Shown here piece after piece: positions 9,399 through 18,400 of a stretch of 64,000 bases of DNA (the first letter of the stretch is position 1; every line of letters begins with the position of its first letter). This DNA is from Vibrio europaeus (GTDB lineage: Bacteria > Pseudomonadota > Gammaproteobacteria > Enterobacterales > Vibrionaceae): contig NZ_LUAX01000001.1 of NCBI RefSeq assembly GCF_001695575.1, positions 1,488,001 through 1,552,000 on the forward strand, given 5' to 3'. The position numbers and the translations under genes were made by a program. The notes beneath the pieces are model-generated. The model made no database searches. It had not been told where the DNA came from and saw only the letters and a program-made list of their open reading frames with translations.

Positions 9399-10571
9399 AT
9401 GGCTGTTCATGTTGGCATCATCGATCAAGACCCAATTCGCTTGGTTACTCCACTTCTTGATAATCGCACCGTAAGCGATCATATCGTCTTCATTGGAGTC
9501 CCTGCTCAAGAAGATATGTATTTGCGTCTTCACAGCGTCTTGAGCAAAAGAAACATCACCTCGGAGTTTTTTGAAATTCCTAACGTCGCAAATCCATCAA
9601 AGATTAAGCAAGCTATTTCAATCCTAGCGGAAGACCTAAAAGCAAGAGGCGAAGAAGTCAAGCTCAATGCGAGCTGTGGACTTCGCCACCGCCTGTTATC
9701 AGTCTACGAAATCTTCCGCACCTATCACTGGCCTATTTTTGTTGTTGAACCCAATAGTGACCGTCTATGTTGGCTTTACCCTGACGGCAAAGAAGATACT
9801 CAGGTTCAAGACAGAATTACCATTGATGATTATCTCACCGTGTTCGGTGCTCGTGGGGAATTTAGCGACCAAGAGCTCCCTCCCCAACTAGATCAAAAAC
9901 TGTATGAGCTTGGCGAGCGTTGGGCGAGCAATGCGTTAGAGCTAGGCCCTGGTCTCGCGACACTCAACTATCTTGCGACGACTTGCCGTAAAGAACAGCG
10001 CCTTGATGTTGAGCTTTCGGAAAAACAGCAGGGTTATCGCGAGCTAAACATGCTGCTTAGTGACCTAGTAGAAGCTGAAATAGCGACCTATCACGGCGGG
10101 GTATTAACCTTCGCCAACGAAGACGCGCGCCGTTTCTCAAACGGTGAATGGCTTGAAACACTCGTTCACAGCACAGTTCGTCAGATCCAACAAGATATGC
10201 CAACGATTCAAGACCGCTCTCTTAATGTCCAAGTTTACCGTCAGCTTGGTGAGCGCGAAGTGCGTAACGAACTGGATGTTGCTTCGGTCGTTAACAACAA
10301 ACTTCACATCATCGAGTGTAAGACCAAAGGAATGCGCGATGATGGTGACGATACCTTGTATAAACTTGAATCGCTTCGTGACTTACTCGGTGGCTTACAA
10401 GCCCGTGCCATGCTGGTTAGCTTCCGCCCTCTTCGCCACAATGACATCACTCGCGCTGAAGACTTAGGCTTGGCACTTATAGGCCCAGATGAGCTTAAGG
10501 ATCTTAAATCGCACTTGGCGACCTGGTTCACAGAAGCTGGTGGGCGAGATGAAGCATGCGCTGACTGCTAA
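9399..10571 (+). CDS. DUF1887 CARF-nuclease (Card1/Can2-like, VC1899 type)
   Basis: A 390-residue protein. The N-terminal part (about 1-145) is a Rossmann-like CARF domain with strands such as HIVFIGVPAQ and the nucleotide-loop region NASCGLRHRL (about 90-99). A winged-helix-like middle follows. The C-terminal part carries a PD-(D/E)xK restriction-like core with Asp293 (NELDVAS) and Glu306-x-Lys308 (HIIECKTKG). V. cholerae VC1899 is the founding structure of this family, and relatives such as Card1 and Can2 are cyclic-oligoadenylate-activated nucleases of type III CRISPR systems. No CRISPR array or cas gene is in this window; the neighbours are a chemoreceptor and fadR. ATG 9399 has GAGGA at proper spacing. 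Activity here is inferred. Confidence 0.88.
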   Translation: MAVHVGIIDQDPIRLVTPLLDNRTVSDHIVFIGVPAQEDMYLRLHSVLSKRNITSEFFEIPNVANPSKIKQAISILAEDLKARGEEVKLNASCGLRHRLLSVYEIFRTYHWPIFVVEPNSDRLCWLYPDGKEDTQVQDRITIDDYLTVFGARGEFSDQELPPQLDQKLYELGERWASNALELGPGLATLNYLATTCRKEQRLDVELSEKQQGYRELNMLLSDLVEAEIATYHGGVLTFANEDARRFSNGEWLETLVHSTVRQIQQDMPTIQDRSLNVQVYRQLGEREVRNELDVASVVNNKLHIIECKTKGMRDDGDDTLYKLESLRDLLGGLQARAMLVSFRPLRHNDITRAEDLGLALIGPDELKDLKSHLATWFTEAGGRDEACADC

Positions 10572-10589
10572 AAACAGATTTTGAACAAT

Positions 10590-10617
10590 AAAAAACCGCC
10601 AGTTGGCGGTTTTTTTA
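10590..10617. terminator. Bidirectional terminator between the DUF1887 gene and fadR
   Basis: AAAAACCGCC / GGCGGTTTTT stem with AGTT loop and A/T runs on both sides, placed between two convergent genes. Confidence 0.9.
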
Positions 10618-10639
10618 ATACAAAAGCGACAAGCTCTAT

Positions 10640-11479
10640 TTAGCTGTCATCTTCAGTAAAGTTTGTTGGCAGAGTCGTTTTCATCTGATTCCAAATCTGC
10701 GCACTCTCCATACCATAGTGGCGAACGACAATCAGAATTTGGTCACGATTACCGGTTTCACACACTTCAAGTAAGTCTCGGTAGAACTGCAGTGCGAGGT
10801 CACGAGCTTGAGGGTTCGAGAAGTAGTAACTACCAACGCGATCGTACAGTTTCTTTAGACCATTAAAGATCAAACCATAAATTTGGTTACCTGAATGGAA
10901 TGCTAAACGTTGGAATAGCATGTAGTCGTAGAAGTTGAATGTTTTAGCAACCAAAACGGCTTGGCGCTTTAACTCATCCTTCTCACCATCATCTTTGACG
11001 TGTTGACGAATTTTTTCAGCATACGGTGACGACTCCATGAAGACATCCCAAGACTCGGCGTTAATCAAAGACTCACATGAGCTGATCACACTAGAAATGG
11101 TTTTCTCAGAGTTTTCTTTGTTAGCTTTAAACGCATAGCGCATAAAGATAGGGCTGATGTTTGTACGTGCTGCAAGCAAATCTTCAACAATTGAAGTCGC
11201 ATTATCTGCGTCCAACGTCATTAGCGTATCAAGAATATGAAGACCAGACGTTTCCATAAACTGGTTAACACGCGTTGGTTTACCATGTTGAATTGTTAGC
11301 CACCCGTCACGGGCTAAACGTTGGAGTACTTCTCGTAGAGTGGTACGCGTTACGCCAATTAGTTCAGAGAGCTCACGTTCTGCTGGTAAAATAGAACCAG
11401 GTGGGAATCGCCCTTTCCAAATACTTTCAATAATGTATTTCTCTGCGAATCCTGCTGGGCTCTTTGCCTTAATGACCAT
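10640..11479 (-). CDS. fadR: Fatty-acid metabolism regulator FadR (Vibrio-type, with insertion)
   Basis: A 279-residue GntR-family regulator. The N-terminal winged helix (about 1-75) contains [24 protein letters not shown], split as usual between recognition helices. The C-terminal helical acyl-CoA domain ends near [26 protein letters not shown]. coli FadR has 239 residues; the extra 40 lie in the acyl-binding domain (roughly residues 130-180, including the DDGEKDEL stretch) and are the known Vibrio insertion that enlarges the ligand site. It represses beta-oxidation genes and activates fabA/fabB-type genes until acyl-CoA binds. It is divergent from nhaB, as in E. coli. Confidence 0.96.
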   Translation of the reverse strand: MVIKAKSPAGFAEKYIIESIWKGRFPPGSILPAERELSELIGVTRTTLREVLQRLARDGWLTIQHGKPTRVNQFMETSGLHILDTLMTLDADNATSIVEDLLAARTNISPIFMRYAFKANKENSEKTISSVISSCESLINAESWDVFMESSPYAEKIRQHVKDDGEKDELKRQAVLVAKTFNFYDYMLFQRLAFHSGNQIYGLIFNGLKKLYDRVGSYYFSNPQARDLALQFYRDLLEVCETGNRDQILIVVRHYGMESAQIWNQMKTTLPTNFTEDDS

Positions 11480-11909
11480 TTATATATTATCCAAACTTGT
11501 ATTTTTATGGGTCTAATAGAACTCATCATACCACTAGTTTTTCTATATCGGAAACCACCACACAGTAAACGTGCGGCAAAACCACAATAGAGTATAAACT
11601 CTAACGCTATGCAGGTTTTATTGAAACATATTGGGATATGAAATAGGTTTATTTTCATATTTAGCAAATCAAAAACATCCCGCAGCTCCCACTACAAGGC
11701 ATTTCAGCCGCAAAATTTAAGTTTGTAAAATTACATAATTAAACTGTCATTTCCATTCAATATAATTACATATTCTTTCTTATTCTATGCTTTCATCGCT
11801 TTGCTTGCATTAACCATTGTTTTTCACAACTCTCGTGATATGTTTACGCAACTTTGATCGCGTTTTTTAACAAAAGTAAGCGAATAGAATACTCAAACCA
11901 ATTTTCTCG

Positions 11910-11937
11910 TTGACTAAATTGCTTTGAAGAGTACAGT
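11910..11937 (+). promoter_or_regulatory. Putative sigma-70 promoter of nhaB
   Basis: TTGACT (11910-11915), 16-bp spacer, TACAGT (11932-11937). It would start transcription near 11944 and give a leader of about 210 nt before the nhaB ATG. Confidence 0.5.
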
Positions 11938-11954
11938 GGCGACCAAAGTAAGGA

Positions 11955-12112
11955 GTGCTTGTCTTTCTCAGGGAGTGACTTGGCAAGACCACATGATCGT
12001 GAACGGAATGTTGTTTTTCTAAGTCACTGTTGAATCGGGTTTGTTTTCTACCTACGGGTATATTTCCACTGGTCAGAAATTCTCAGTTTTCCGATAAAAT
12101 GGATACAAGCAC
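11955..12112 (+). promoter_or_regulatory. Candidate structured leader RNA of nhaB
   Basis: Perfect complementary segments nest here: GTGCTTGT (11955-11962) with ACAAGCAC (12105-12112) as a closing stem. Inside it are AGTGACTT (11974-11981) with AAGTCACT (12021-12028), and ATCGG (12034-12038) with CCGAT (12091-12095). The last pair encloses a small hairpin TACC/GGTA (12049-12060). The outer stem would start about 11 nt after the predicted transcription start. The layout resembles a three-way junction. I do not recognise a known riboswitch class; function is unproven. Confidence 0.4.
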
Positions 12113-12153
12113 GTGCAGTGTCTATTCATAACAACATTAAGAGTATCTAAATC

Positions 12154-13743
12154 ATGCCGATGTCACTCGGAAATGCATTTATTAAGAATTTTCTTGGTAA
12201 GGCTCCGGATTGGTACAAAGTTGCCATCATTTCATTTTTAATTATTAACCCAATTGTTTTCTTCTTTGTCGATCCATTCGTTGCAGGTTGGCTGCTAGTC
12301 GCAGAGTTTATCTTCACCCTCGCAATGGCACTTAAGTGTTATCCTCTTCAGCCAGGTGGTTTACTCGCCATCGAAGCCATCGCCATCGGCATGACCAGCC
12401 CAGAACAAGTTAAGCATGAACTTGTAGCAAACATTGAAGTACTGCTTCTATTGGTATTTATGGTTGCAGGCATCTACTTCATGAAGCAATTGTTGCTGTT
12501 TATCTTCACCAAGATACTGCTAGGTATTCGCTCTAAGAGCATGCTTTCTCTTGCATTCTGTTTTGCTGCGGCCTTCCTGTCGGCTTTCTTAGATGCATTA
12601 ACTGTCATTGCGGTTGTTATCAGCGTTGCGGTTGGCTTCTATGCGATTTACCACAAAGTCGCTTCTGGTCAAGGCCCTAACTCTTCGCACGACCATACTC
12701 AAGATGACCATTTATCTGAACTTACCCGTGATGACTTAGAAGACTACCGTGCTTTCCTACGCTCACTACTAATGCACGCGGGTGTGGGTACGGCCCTCGG
12801 TGGCGTAATGACCATGGTAGGCGAACCGCAAAACCTAATTATTGCCGACCAAGCAGGTTGGCAATTTGGTGAGTTTATCATTCGCATGTTGCCTGTTACC
12901 GCACCTGTATTTGTTTGCGGCCTAATCACTTGTGTACTGGTCGAGAAACTAAAAATATGCGGCTATGGTGCCCGTCTTCCTGAGAACGTTCGTCAAATCC
13001 TAGTAGACTTCGACCGTGAAGAGCGTAAAACACGTACTAAGCAAGATGTCGCTAAACTTTGGGTTCAAGGTTTCATCGCAGTATGGTTGATCGTAGGCCT
13101 AGCGCTTCACCTTGCTGCCGTCGGTCTAATTGGTCTATCCGTTATCATCTTAGCGACAGCGTTTACCGGTGTTATCGAAGAGCACTCAATGGGTAAAGCG
13201 TTTGAAGAAGCGCTACCATTTACTGCGCTTCTTGCCGTGTTCTTTGCCATTGTAGCCGTCATTATCGACCAGCAGCTATTCAAGCCTGTTATCGACGCAG
13301 TCCTCCACGTAGAAGACAAAGGCACTCAGTTAGCGTTGTTCTATGTCGCAAACGGCATACTATCGATGGTTTCAGATAACGTGTTCGTCGGCACGGTATA
13401 CATTAACGAAGTGAAAACAGCACTGATTGAAGGCGTTATCACGCGAGACCAGTTCGACCTGCTAGCAGTTGCTATCAACACAGGTACTAACCTACCTTCA
13501 GTTGCTACACCAAACGGCCAAGCAGCGTTCCTGTTCCTATTGACATCTGCGCTAGCGCCACTTATCCGCCTGTCATATGGCCGCATGGTTGTCATGGCTC
13601 TGCCTTATACCGTCGTGTTGGCTCTGGTTGGCCTTGCTGGCATCGTTTTCTTTGTCGAGCCGATGACAGCTTGGTTCTATGACGCAGGGTGGATTTCAGC
13701 CCACGTCGGAGAGTTGACTCCAGCCGTTTCTAGCGGTCACTAA
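12154..13743 (+). CDS. nhaB: Na+/H+ antiporter NhaB
   Basis: A 529-residue polytopic inner-membrane protein with about a dozen hydrophobic segments. Diagnostic stretches are [58 protein letters not shown] and [14 protein letters not shown], all close to E. coli NhaB (513 residues). It exchanges cytoplasmic Na+ for external H+, important for a marine or brackish organism. The Shine-Dalgarno sequence is weak (AAGAG), and a second ATG two codons downstream could also be used. A terminator separates it from dsbB. Confidence 0.96.
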   Translation: MPMSLGNAFIKNFLGKAPDWYKVAIISFLIINPIVFFFVDPFVAGWLLVAEFIFTLAMALKCYPLQPGGLLAIEAIAIGMTSPEQVKHELVANIEVLLLLVFMVAGIYFMKQLLLFIFTKILLGIRSKSMLSLAFCFAAAFLSAFLDALTVIAVVISVAVGFYAIYHKVASGQGPNSSHDHTQDDHLSELTRDDLEDYRAFLRSLLMHAGVGTALGGVMTMVGEPQNLIIADQAGWQFGEFIIRMLPVTAPVFVCGLITCVLVEKLKICGYGARLPENVRQILVDFDREERKTRTKQDVAKLWVQGFIAVWLIVGLALHLAAVGLIGLSVIILATAFTGVIEEHSMGKAFEEALPFTALLAVFFAIVAVIIDQQLFKPVIDAVLHVEDKGTQLALFYVANGILSMVSDNVFVGTVYINEVKTALIEGVITRDQFDLLAVAINTGTNLPSVATPNGQAAFLFLLTSALAPLIRLSYGRMVVMALPYTVVLALVGLAGIVFFVEPMTAWFYDAGWISAHVGELTPAVSSGH

Positions 13744-13790
13744 TCTAAATTTTTTAAAAGTTTTTGTTGATACCGAAACTTTTACACGAT

Positions 13791-13822
13791 AAAAAGCTCT
13801 GATTACTCAGAGCTTTTTTATT
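13791..13822 (+). terminator. Rho-independent terminator between nhaB and dsbB
   Basis: AAAAAGCTCTGA / TCAGAGCTTTTT stem with TTAC loop and further T residues. dsbB starts 14 bp later, so dsbB is expressed by read-through or a local promoter. Confidence 0.88.
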
Positions 13823-13835
13823 ACAGGATATCTGT

Positions 13836-14354
13836 GTGAACATTCTTTCCACTCTAAAAACATTTTCTCAGGGGCGACTGTCTTGGTTGCTGCTCCTTAT
13901 CTCAATCATTTTCTTCGAAGCATGTGCCCTATTCTTCCAACACGTTATGATGCTTTCACCTTGTGTGATGTGTATCTACGAGCGTGTCGCCATGTTTAGC
14001 GTTGGCGGCGCAGCATTAATTGGTTTGATCGCTCCGCATAATCCAGCATTTCGTTGGCTTGGCTTTGCCGCTTGGGGCGCAAGCGCCTATCAAGGTCTTA
14101 TGCTTTCACTAGAGCATGTTGATTACCAGTTTAACCCTTCACCTTTTAAGACTTGTGACTTGTTCGTCAACTTCCCAGATTGGGCACCTCTAAATCAATG
14201 GGCACCTTGGCTATTTGAAGCGTTCGGTGACTGTGGCAAGGTGGTGTGGCAGTTCTTAGGTCTTTCAATGCCACAGTGGTTAGTGATCATTTTCTCCGCA
14301 TACCTAATCGCACTGGTACCTTTCGTGGTCGCGCAGTTTGTGAAGAGCAAGTAG
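13836..14354 (+). CDS. dsbB: Disulfide bond formation protein DsbB
   Basis: A 172-residue inner-membrane protein with four membrane helices that reoxidises DsbA and passes electrons to quinone. Both redox pairs are present: CVMC (Cys43 and Cys46) after the first helix, and Cys107 (FKTCDLF) with Cys133 (FGDCGKVVW) in the second periplasmic loop. The start is GTG at 13836 with AGGA upstream. The order fadR/nhaB/dsbB is the E. coli order. Confidence 0.96.
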   Translation: MNILSTLKTFSQGRLSWLLLLISIIFFEACALFFQHVMMLSPCVMCIYERVAMFSVGGAALIGLIAPHNPAFRWLGFAAWGASAYQGLMLSLEHVDYQFNPSPFKTCDLFVNFPDWAPLNQWAPWLFEAFGDCGKVVWQFLGLSMPQWLVIIFSAYLIALVPFVVAQFVKSK

Positions 14355-14380
14355 CGAGAAGCAGAACCGCGTGAAAAATG

Positions 14381-14413
14381 AAGGGCTGACATATGATGTC
14401 AGCCCTTTTTGAT
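14381..14413 (+). terminator. Rho-independent terminator of dsbB
   Basis: A 12-bp stem AAGGGCTGACAT / ATGTCAGCCCTT with a 3-nt loop and T-run. The tandem repeat below begins three bases after it. Confidence 0.9.
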
Positions 14414-14415
14414 TT

Positions 14416-14615
14416 CTGGAGAACTGGAGAACTGGAGAACTGGAGAACTGGAGAACTGGAGAACTGGAGAACTGGAGAACTGGAGAACTGGAGAACTGGA
14501 GAACTAAAGTTGCCGCGCTGTGTTTGAGGAGTCAACTCTAGTTTTCCAGAAGCGCGAAGCCCGGGACTAGCTTTCCAGCAGCGAAGCGCCAGCTTTCCCG
14601 GGGGCGCAGCCCGTT
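14416..14615 (+). repeat. Composite repeat, copy 1 (11 x 8-bp array plus module)
   Basis: Eleven perfect tandem copies of CTGGAGAA (14416-14503) are followed by a roughly 110-bp module that starts CTAAAGTTGCCGCGCT and ends GCGCAGCCCGTT. Within the module three degenerate sub-repeats recur, each CTAG/CCAG + YTTTCC + a GCGNAGC core (starting near 14538, 14567 and 14589). A second copy lies at 19581-19773 in the same orientation. Both sit between convergent genes, directly behind a terminator. I cannot match it to a named element. Confidence 0.95.
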
Positions 14616-14636
14616 ACTAACGGCTTTGCCGTTAGT
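14616..14636. repeat. Perfect hairpin over the ftsK stop codon
   Basis: ACTAACGGC / GCCGTTAGT, a 9-bp stem with a TTT loop. The ftsK stop (minus strand TAA, 14632-14634) is in one arm. No T-run follows on the minus strand, so it is not a standard intrinsic terminator. Confidence 0.8.
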
Positions 14637-17547
14637 TCATCTCACGCCCAGGAGCAGGAGCCAATACCTCACGGTTACCGTTATGGCCTGGGGCACTAAC
14701 AATACCCTGAGCTTCTAACTGCTCAACGATACGTGCAGCTCGGTTGTAGCCTATCTTAAAGCGGCGTTGTACCCCTGATACCGAGCCACGGCGAGACTGC
14801 ACAACATGCTCAACAACTTGGTCAAATAATGGGTCCATCTCTTCCTCACCTTCCGGTTTCTCACCCGGCAAGAGTGCTTCAGGGCCTTGGTCACCATTGG
14901 TAATTTCTTCGATATAATTTGGCTTACCGCGCGCTTTCCAGTTGTTGACTACCGCATGTACATCATCATCCGAAGCAAATGCGCCATGCACACGAACAGT
15001 ATGGCTAGAACCCGGTGGGAGATAGAGCATATCACCCATACCCAGTAGCGATTCGGCTCCGCCTTGGTCAAGGATAGTGCGCGAGTCCGTCTTAGTTGAT
15101 ACGGTAAACGCAACACGCGTCGGAATATTCGCTTTAATCAAACCAGTAATAACATCAACAGATGGGCGCTGAGTCGCAAGGATCAAGTGAATACCCGCCG
15201 CGCGTGCTTTCTGCGCTAGACGAGCAATCAGTTCCTCAACTTTCTTACCGACCACCATCATTAAATCAGCAAACTCATCGACAATCACAACAATGTAAGG
15301 CAACTTCTCAAGCAGTGGAGGATGTTCATCCATGCTGTCACCTGCTTGCCACAATGGATCGTGAATCGGATGACCTGCCTCAGCCGCCATTTTAAGCTTA
15401 TCGTTAAAACCTTTAATGTTACGAACACCTAGAGCAGACATCAGCTTGTAGCGACGTTCCATCTCACCAACACACCAACGCAGCGCATTCGACGCGTCTT
15501 TCATGTCAGTAACCACCTCAGATAGTAGATGTGGGATACCTTCGTACACTGATAGCTCAAGCATTTTCGGGTCAATCATGATAAAGCGTACTTCTTCAGG
15601 CGTTGCCTTGTAGAGCATACTCAAGATCATCACGTTTACACCCACCGACTTACCTGAGCCCGTTGTACCTGCGACAAGCACGTGTGGCATCTTTGACAAA
15701 TCAGCGACCACAGCTTCACCCGCAATATCTTGGCCAAGGACAACTGTTGTTGGTGACTTGGCTTCAATAAACTGCTGACTGCCGACAACATCTGAGAAGA
15801 ATACGGTCTGTCTGCTCATGTTTGGGAGCTCAAGCCCGACATAAGGTTTACCCGGTATAACTTCAACAACGCGAACCGCCATAGCAGAGAGTGAGCGTGC
15901 TAAATCCATCGATAGACCAGATATACGGCTCACTTTAACGCCTGGGGCCAAATCTAACTCAAAGCGTGTTATTACTGGCCCCGGGAAAATATCAACCACA
16001 GTGGCTTTAATCTTGTAGTCAGCCAGTTTCGCTTCCACCAAGCGAGCAATATTCTCTAACGCTTCTCGGTCGATAAAGTTTTCACGCTTTTCAGGGTGGT
16101 ACAGCAACTCAAGAGTTGGCATTGGCTCAACAGGTTTTGGCAGATTCGCTTCTTTTTGTACCAAGAATGGATTTTGTTGAGCGACGACTTTGGCTTGCGC
16201 TTCTGCAACCATGTCATGTAATGCCGCTGCGTCTTCATCCTCAGGTAACCCTAACTCTACCTCTTCGGTCACAGTTGTACTTTCTTCAGCAACATCAAAC
16301 GATGAAATCACCGGCTCTTGATAGTCATCTTCAGGTTCAATATCTGATGAGATCTGTTCCAGTTCAGATGGATTAATCCTTGGCTGAACAATCTCTTCTT
16401 CGACGACCTCTTCAATCCAAGGTAAGTCATTGACGTCAACCTCGGCGACTGCTTGTGAAGGAACTGACTCTGGCTGGTTCGATGCAAGTGGTTCGCTGAC
16501 AACAACCTCTTCAAATTGCGGCTGCGCAACCTGAGGAAGCTCATCACCGTTCATCGCAGCGCGCTCAAGATCTTCAATAGTCGCTCCAAGATGTTTGCTG
16601 CGCTCAAAGTCTGGCTCAAGAGACTCTTCAACCATATTATTAGGGACTTCGCTTACATAAACGGACTCAGGAGCAATTTCAGCTACTTCTTCTACTGTGG
16701 GTTGAGCCATTGCGTTTGTCGCTAGCGCTGAGGCGGCCGCTGCTTCAGGCATATGAATATTGTAATGACGTCGTTCTGCGCTGACTTCTTCTACTTGCTC
16801 TACAGATTCGTTAGCTTCGAGCTTTTCTTCAGTAATGACTGGCGTCGTTTCGGCTTCATACTCAAAGTCGTTGAGTTCAGCTTCTAGCGTTTCATCTTCT
16901 CGTCCGCGTATTTTGTTGATAAGACCAGTCAACAAACCAATAGCACTTTCACCTAACCAATCGACGATGGATAACCAAGAGATACCTGTCAAAAGCGTGA
17001 AGCCCGCTCCCCACAAGAAAAGAAATACAAGCGTGGAGCCAAGCACGTTCAGCGTCGGTAGCGCAAGACTAGTCAGCACATCGCCAATCACGCCGCCCGA
17101 AGAGAAGTACCAGATGTCATCGAAGTTGATATCCGCTAAGCCACAACTGGTTAAAATAAGAATCGTAAGCCCGAGTAAACGCGTTCCCCAGAGCATAAAG
17201 TCGATTGGGTCATCTTCATCGCGGTTACGCAGCATTGCCCAAGCAGTACCGGTCACCACGAAAGGAATCACATACGCCAATGAGCCAAAGGTAAAAAAGA
17301 GTGTATCGGCTAGCCAAGCTCCAACTAGACCACCAGCATTATTTATCTCACCCCCCCAAGCGGTTTGAGACCACGACGGATCGGCAGCGCTAAATGTGAA
17401 AAGTGCGACTGAAAGCAAAATTGAGGCGAGAACGATAACGATCAAACTGCATTCTTGAAGGCGCTGAGGACCGCTCAGTCGGGACGGTTGAGATTCTTCT
17501 CCCGTCTTGATGATCGTTTCTACTTTATTTTTGGTCTCTTTGAACAT
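14632..17547 (-). CDS. ftsK: DNA translocase FtsK
   Basis: A 971-residue cell-division and chromosome-segregation motor. The N-terminus has about four membrane helices (residues ~35-215) that anchor it at the septum. An acidic linker (to ~470) is rich in E, V, P and Q. The motor has Walker [13 protein letters not shown] (around 625) and Walker [10 protein letters not shown] (around 757). The C-terminal winged-helix gamma domain (about 900-965), with [20 protein letters not shown], reads KOPS sequences and activates XerD at dif. The linker is shorter than in E. coli (1329 residues total). I start at ATG 17547; a TTG two codons upstream is less likely. It follows lrp as in E. coli. Confidence 0.97.
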   Translation of the reverse strand: MFKETKNKVETIIKTGEESQPSRLSGPQRLQECSLIVIVLASILLSVALFTFSAADPSWSQTAWGGEINNAGGLVGAWLADTLFFTFGSLAYVIPFVVTGTAWAMLRNRDEDDPIDFMLWGTRLLGLTILILTSCGLADINFDDIWYFSSGGVIGDVLTSLALPTLNVLGSTLVFLFLWGAGFTLLTGISWLSIVDWLGESAIGLLTGLINKIRGREDETLEAELNDFEYEAETTPVITEEKLEANESVEQVEEVSAERRHYNIHMPEAAAASALATNAMAQPTVEEVAEIAPESVYVSEVPNNMVEESLEPDFERSKHLGATIEDLERAAMNGDELPQVAQPQFEEVVVSEPLASNQPESVPSQAVAEVDVNDLPWIEEVVEEEIVQPRINPSELEQISSDIEPEDDYQEPVISSFDVAEESTTVTEEVELGLPEDEDAAALHDMVAEAQAKVVAQQNPFLVQKEANLPKPVEPMPTLELLYHPEKRENFIDREALENIARLVEAKLADYKIKATVVDIFPGPVITRFELDLAPGVKVSRISGLSMDLARSLSAMAVRVVEVIPGKPYVGLELPNMSRQTVFFSDVVGSQQFIEAKSPTTVVLGQDIAGEAVVADLSKMPHVLVAGTTGSGKSVGVNVMILSMLYKATPEEVRFIMIDPKMLELSVYEGIPHLLSEVVTDMKDASNALRWCVGEMERRYKLMSALGVRNIKGFNDKLKMAAEAGHPIHDPLWQAGDSMDEHPPLLEKLPYIVVIVDEFADLMMVVGKKVEELIARLAQKARAAGIHLILATQRPSVDVITGLIKANIPTRVAFTVSTKTDSRTILDQGGAESLLGMGDMLYLPPGSSHTVRVHGAFASDDDVHAVVNNWKARGKPNYIEEITNGDQGPEALLPGEKPEGEEEMDPLFDQVVEHVVQSRRGSVSGVQRRFKIGYNRAARIVEQLEAQGIVSAPGHNGNREVLAPAPGREMN

Positions 17548-17603
17548 AACCAACTTTATCTTTATAAAACACCAATCGATTCACAAGTCATCCTGATTGG
17601 TTG

Positions 17604-17641
17604 GGAAAAAAATAGTCCGAGCAGCTATGCTACTCGGACTA
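17604..17641 (-). terminator. Rho-independent terminator of lrp
   Basis: On the minus strand TAGTCCGAGTAGC pairs with GCTGCTCGGACTA (one G-U pair) around an ATA loop, followed by TTTTTTT. It separates lrp from ftsK. Confidence 0.88.
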
Positions 17642-17731
17642 TCGATTTAACCATATCAAGGGACAAAACCCAATTGCTTAAAGTCAGAATATGGAAAGCT
17701 ATTAAGACTTTAAGCCAAACTCATGCTTGAA

Positions 17732-18226
17732 CTAGCGAGTTTTGATAACCAACTGGTTAGTTTGTTTCACTTCTTCCATTACCACGTAAGTACGCGTGTC
17801 ATTTACCCCTGGTAAACGTAGAAGCGTATCACCCAACAACTTTCGGTAAGCACTCATGTCAGATACACGAGTCTTTAGTAGGTAGTCAAAATCACCGGAT
17901 ACCAAATGACACTCTTGAATGTCATCAAGTTTCTGAACTGCTGTATTAAACTGTTCAAACACATCTGGCGCACCACGATTAAGTGTGATTTCCACGAATA
18001 CCAAAAGCGAAGCATCTAGGTATTGCGGGTTAAGCAACGCTGTATAGCCCGTAATATAACCTTGACGCTCTAGGCGACGTACACGTTCCAAACACGGAGT
18101 AGGAGAAAGACCCACTCGTTTTGAAAGCTCTACATTCGAAATGCGACCATCTTTCTGCAACTCATTAAGAATGTTGCGGTCGATACGGTCTAGATCCTTG
18201 GACGGCTTTTTATTGTTGTCTGCCAT
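17732..18226 (-). CDS. lrp: Leucine-responsive regulatory protein
   Basis: A 164-residue Lrp/AsnC regulator, essentially full length. The N-terminal helix-turn-helix contains LDRIDRNILNELQKDGRISN and LSKRVGLSPTPCLERVRRLE; the C-terminal RAM domain has VSGDFDYLLKTRV and the leucine-sensing loop. It is a global regulator of amino-acid metabolism. It is divergent from ald across a 174-bp AT-rich gap, a common arrangement where Lrp controls alanine dehydrogenase; I did not find a clear-cut Lrp site by eye. Confidence 0.96.
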   Translation of the reverse strand: MADNNKKPSKDLDRIDRNILNELQKDGRISNVELSKRVGLSPTPCLERVRRLERQGYITGYTALLNPQYLDASLLVFVEITLNRGAPDVFEQFNTAVQKLDDIQECHLVSGDFDYLLKTRVSDMSAYRKLLGDTLLRLPGVNDTRTYVVMEEVKQTNQLVIKTR

Positions 18227-18400
18227 TTTTTATTCCACCTTATTACTTCCTTGCAAAAAAATATACTACAACTTTTTAATATTCAGTATCAAATTTTATC
18301 CAATCATATCTATACTAGATATTAATTCGACAGAATTACCCTACACACAGTTAATACAACTAATATAGTTTATACAACCAAAATAAAATGAGGAGTCAGG

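Larger units (their letters stand above)
11480..12153. other. 674-bp fadR/nhaB intergenic region
   Basis: AT-rich on the fadR side, with no open frame I can support. The nhaB-proximal 210 bp hold a promoter and a leader with several nested inverted repeats (listed separately). I see no tRNA or mobile element in it. Confidence 0.7.

Noticed and set aside
11359..11667. Minus-strand frame over the fadR start
   Set aside because: It overlaps the fadR N-terminus in another frame, and the protein has no recognisable features.
12067..12084. Possible FadR operator (CACTGGTCAGAAATTC) upstream of nhaB
   Set aside because: Only one half-site (CTGGTC) fits the FadR consensus; the matching inverted half is absent.
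14416..14503. Possible CRISPR array in the tandem repeat region
   Set aside because: The units are 8 bp and directly adjacent with no spacers, so it is a simple tandem repeat.
14287..14535. Minus-strand open frame rich in SSPVLQF repeats
   Set aside because: The repeats are only the translation of the 8-bp array. It overlaps dsbB and its terminator and has no ribosome site.
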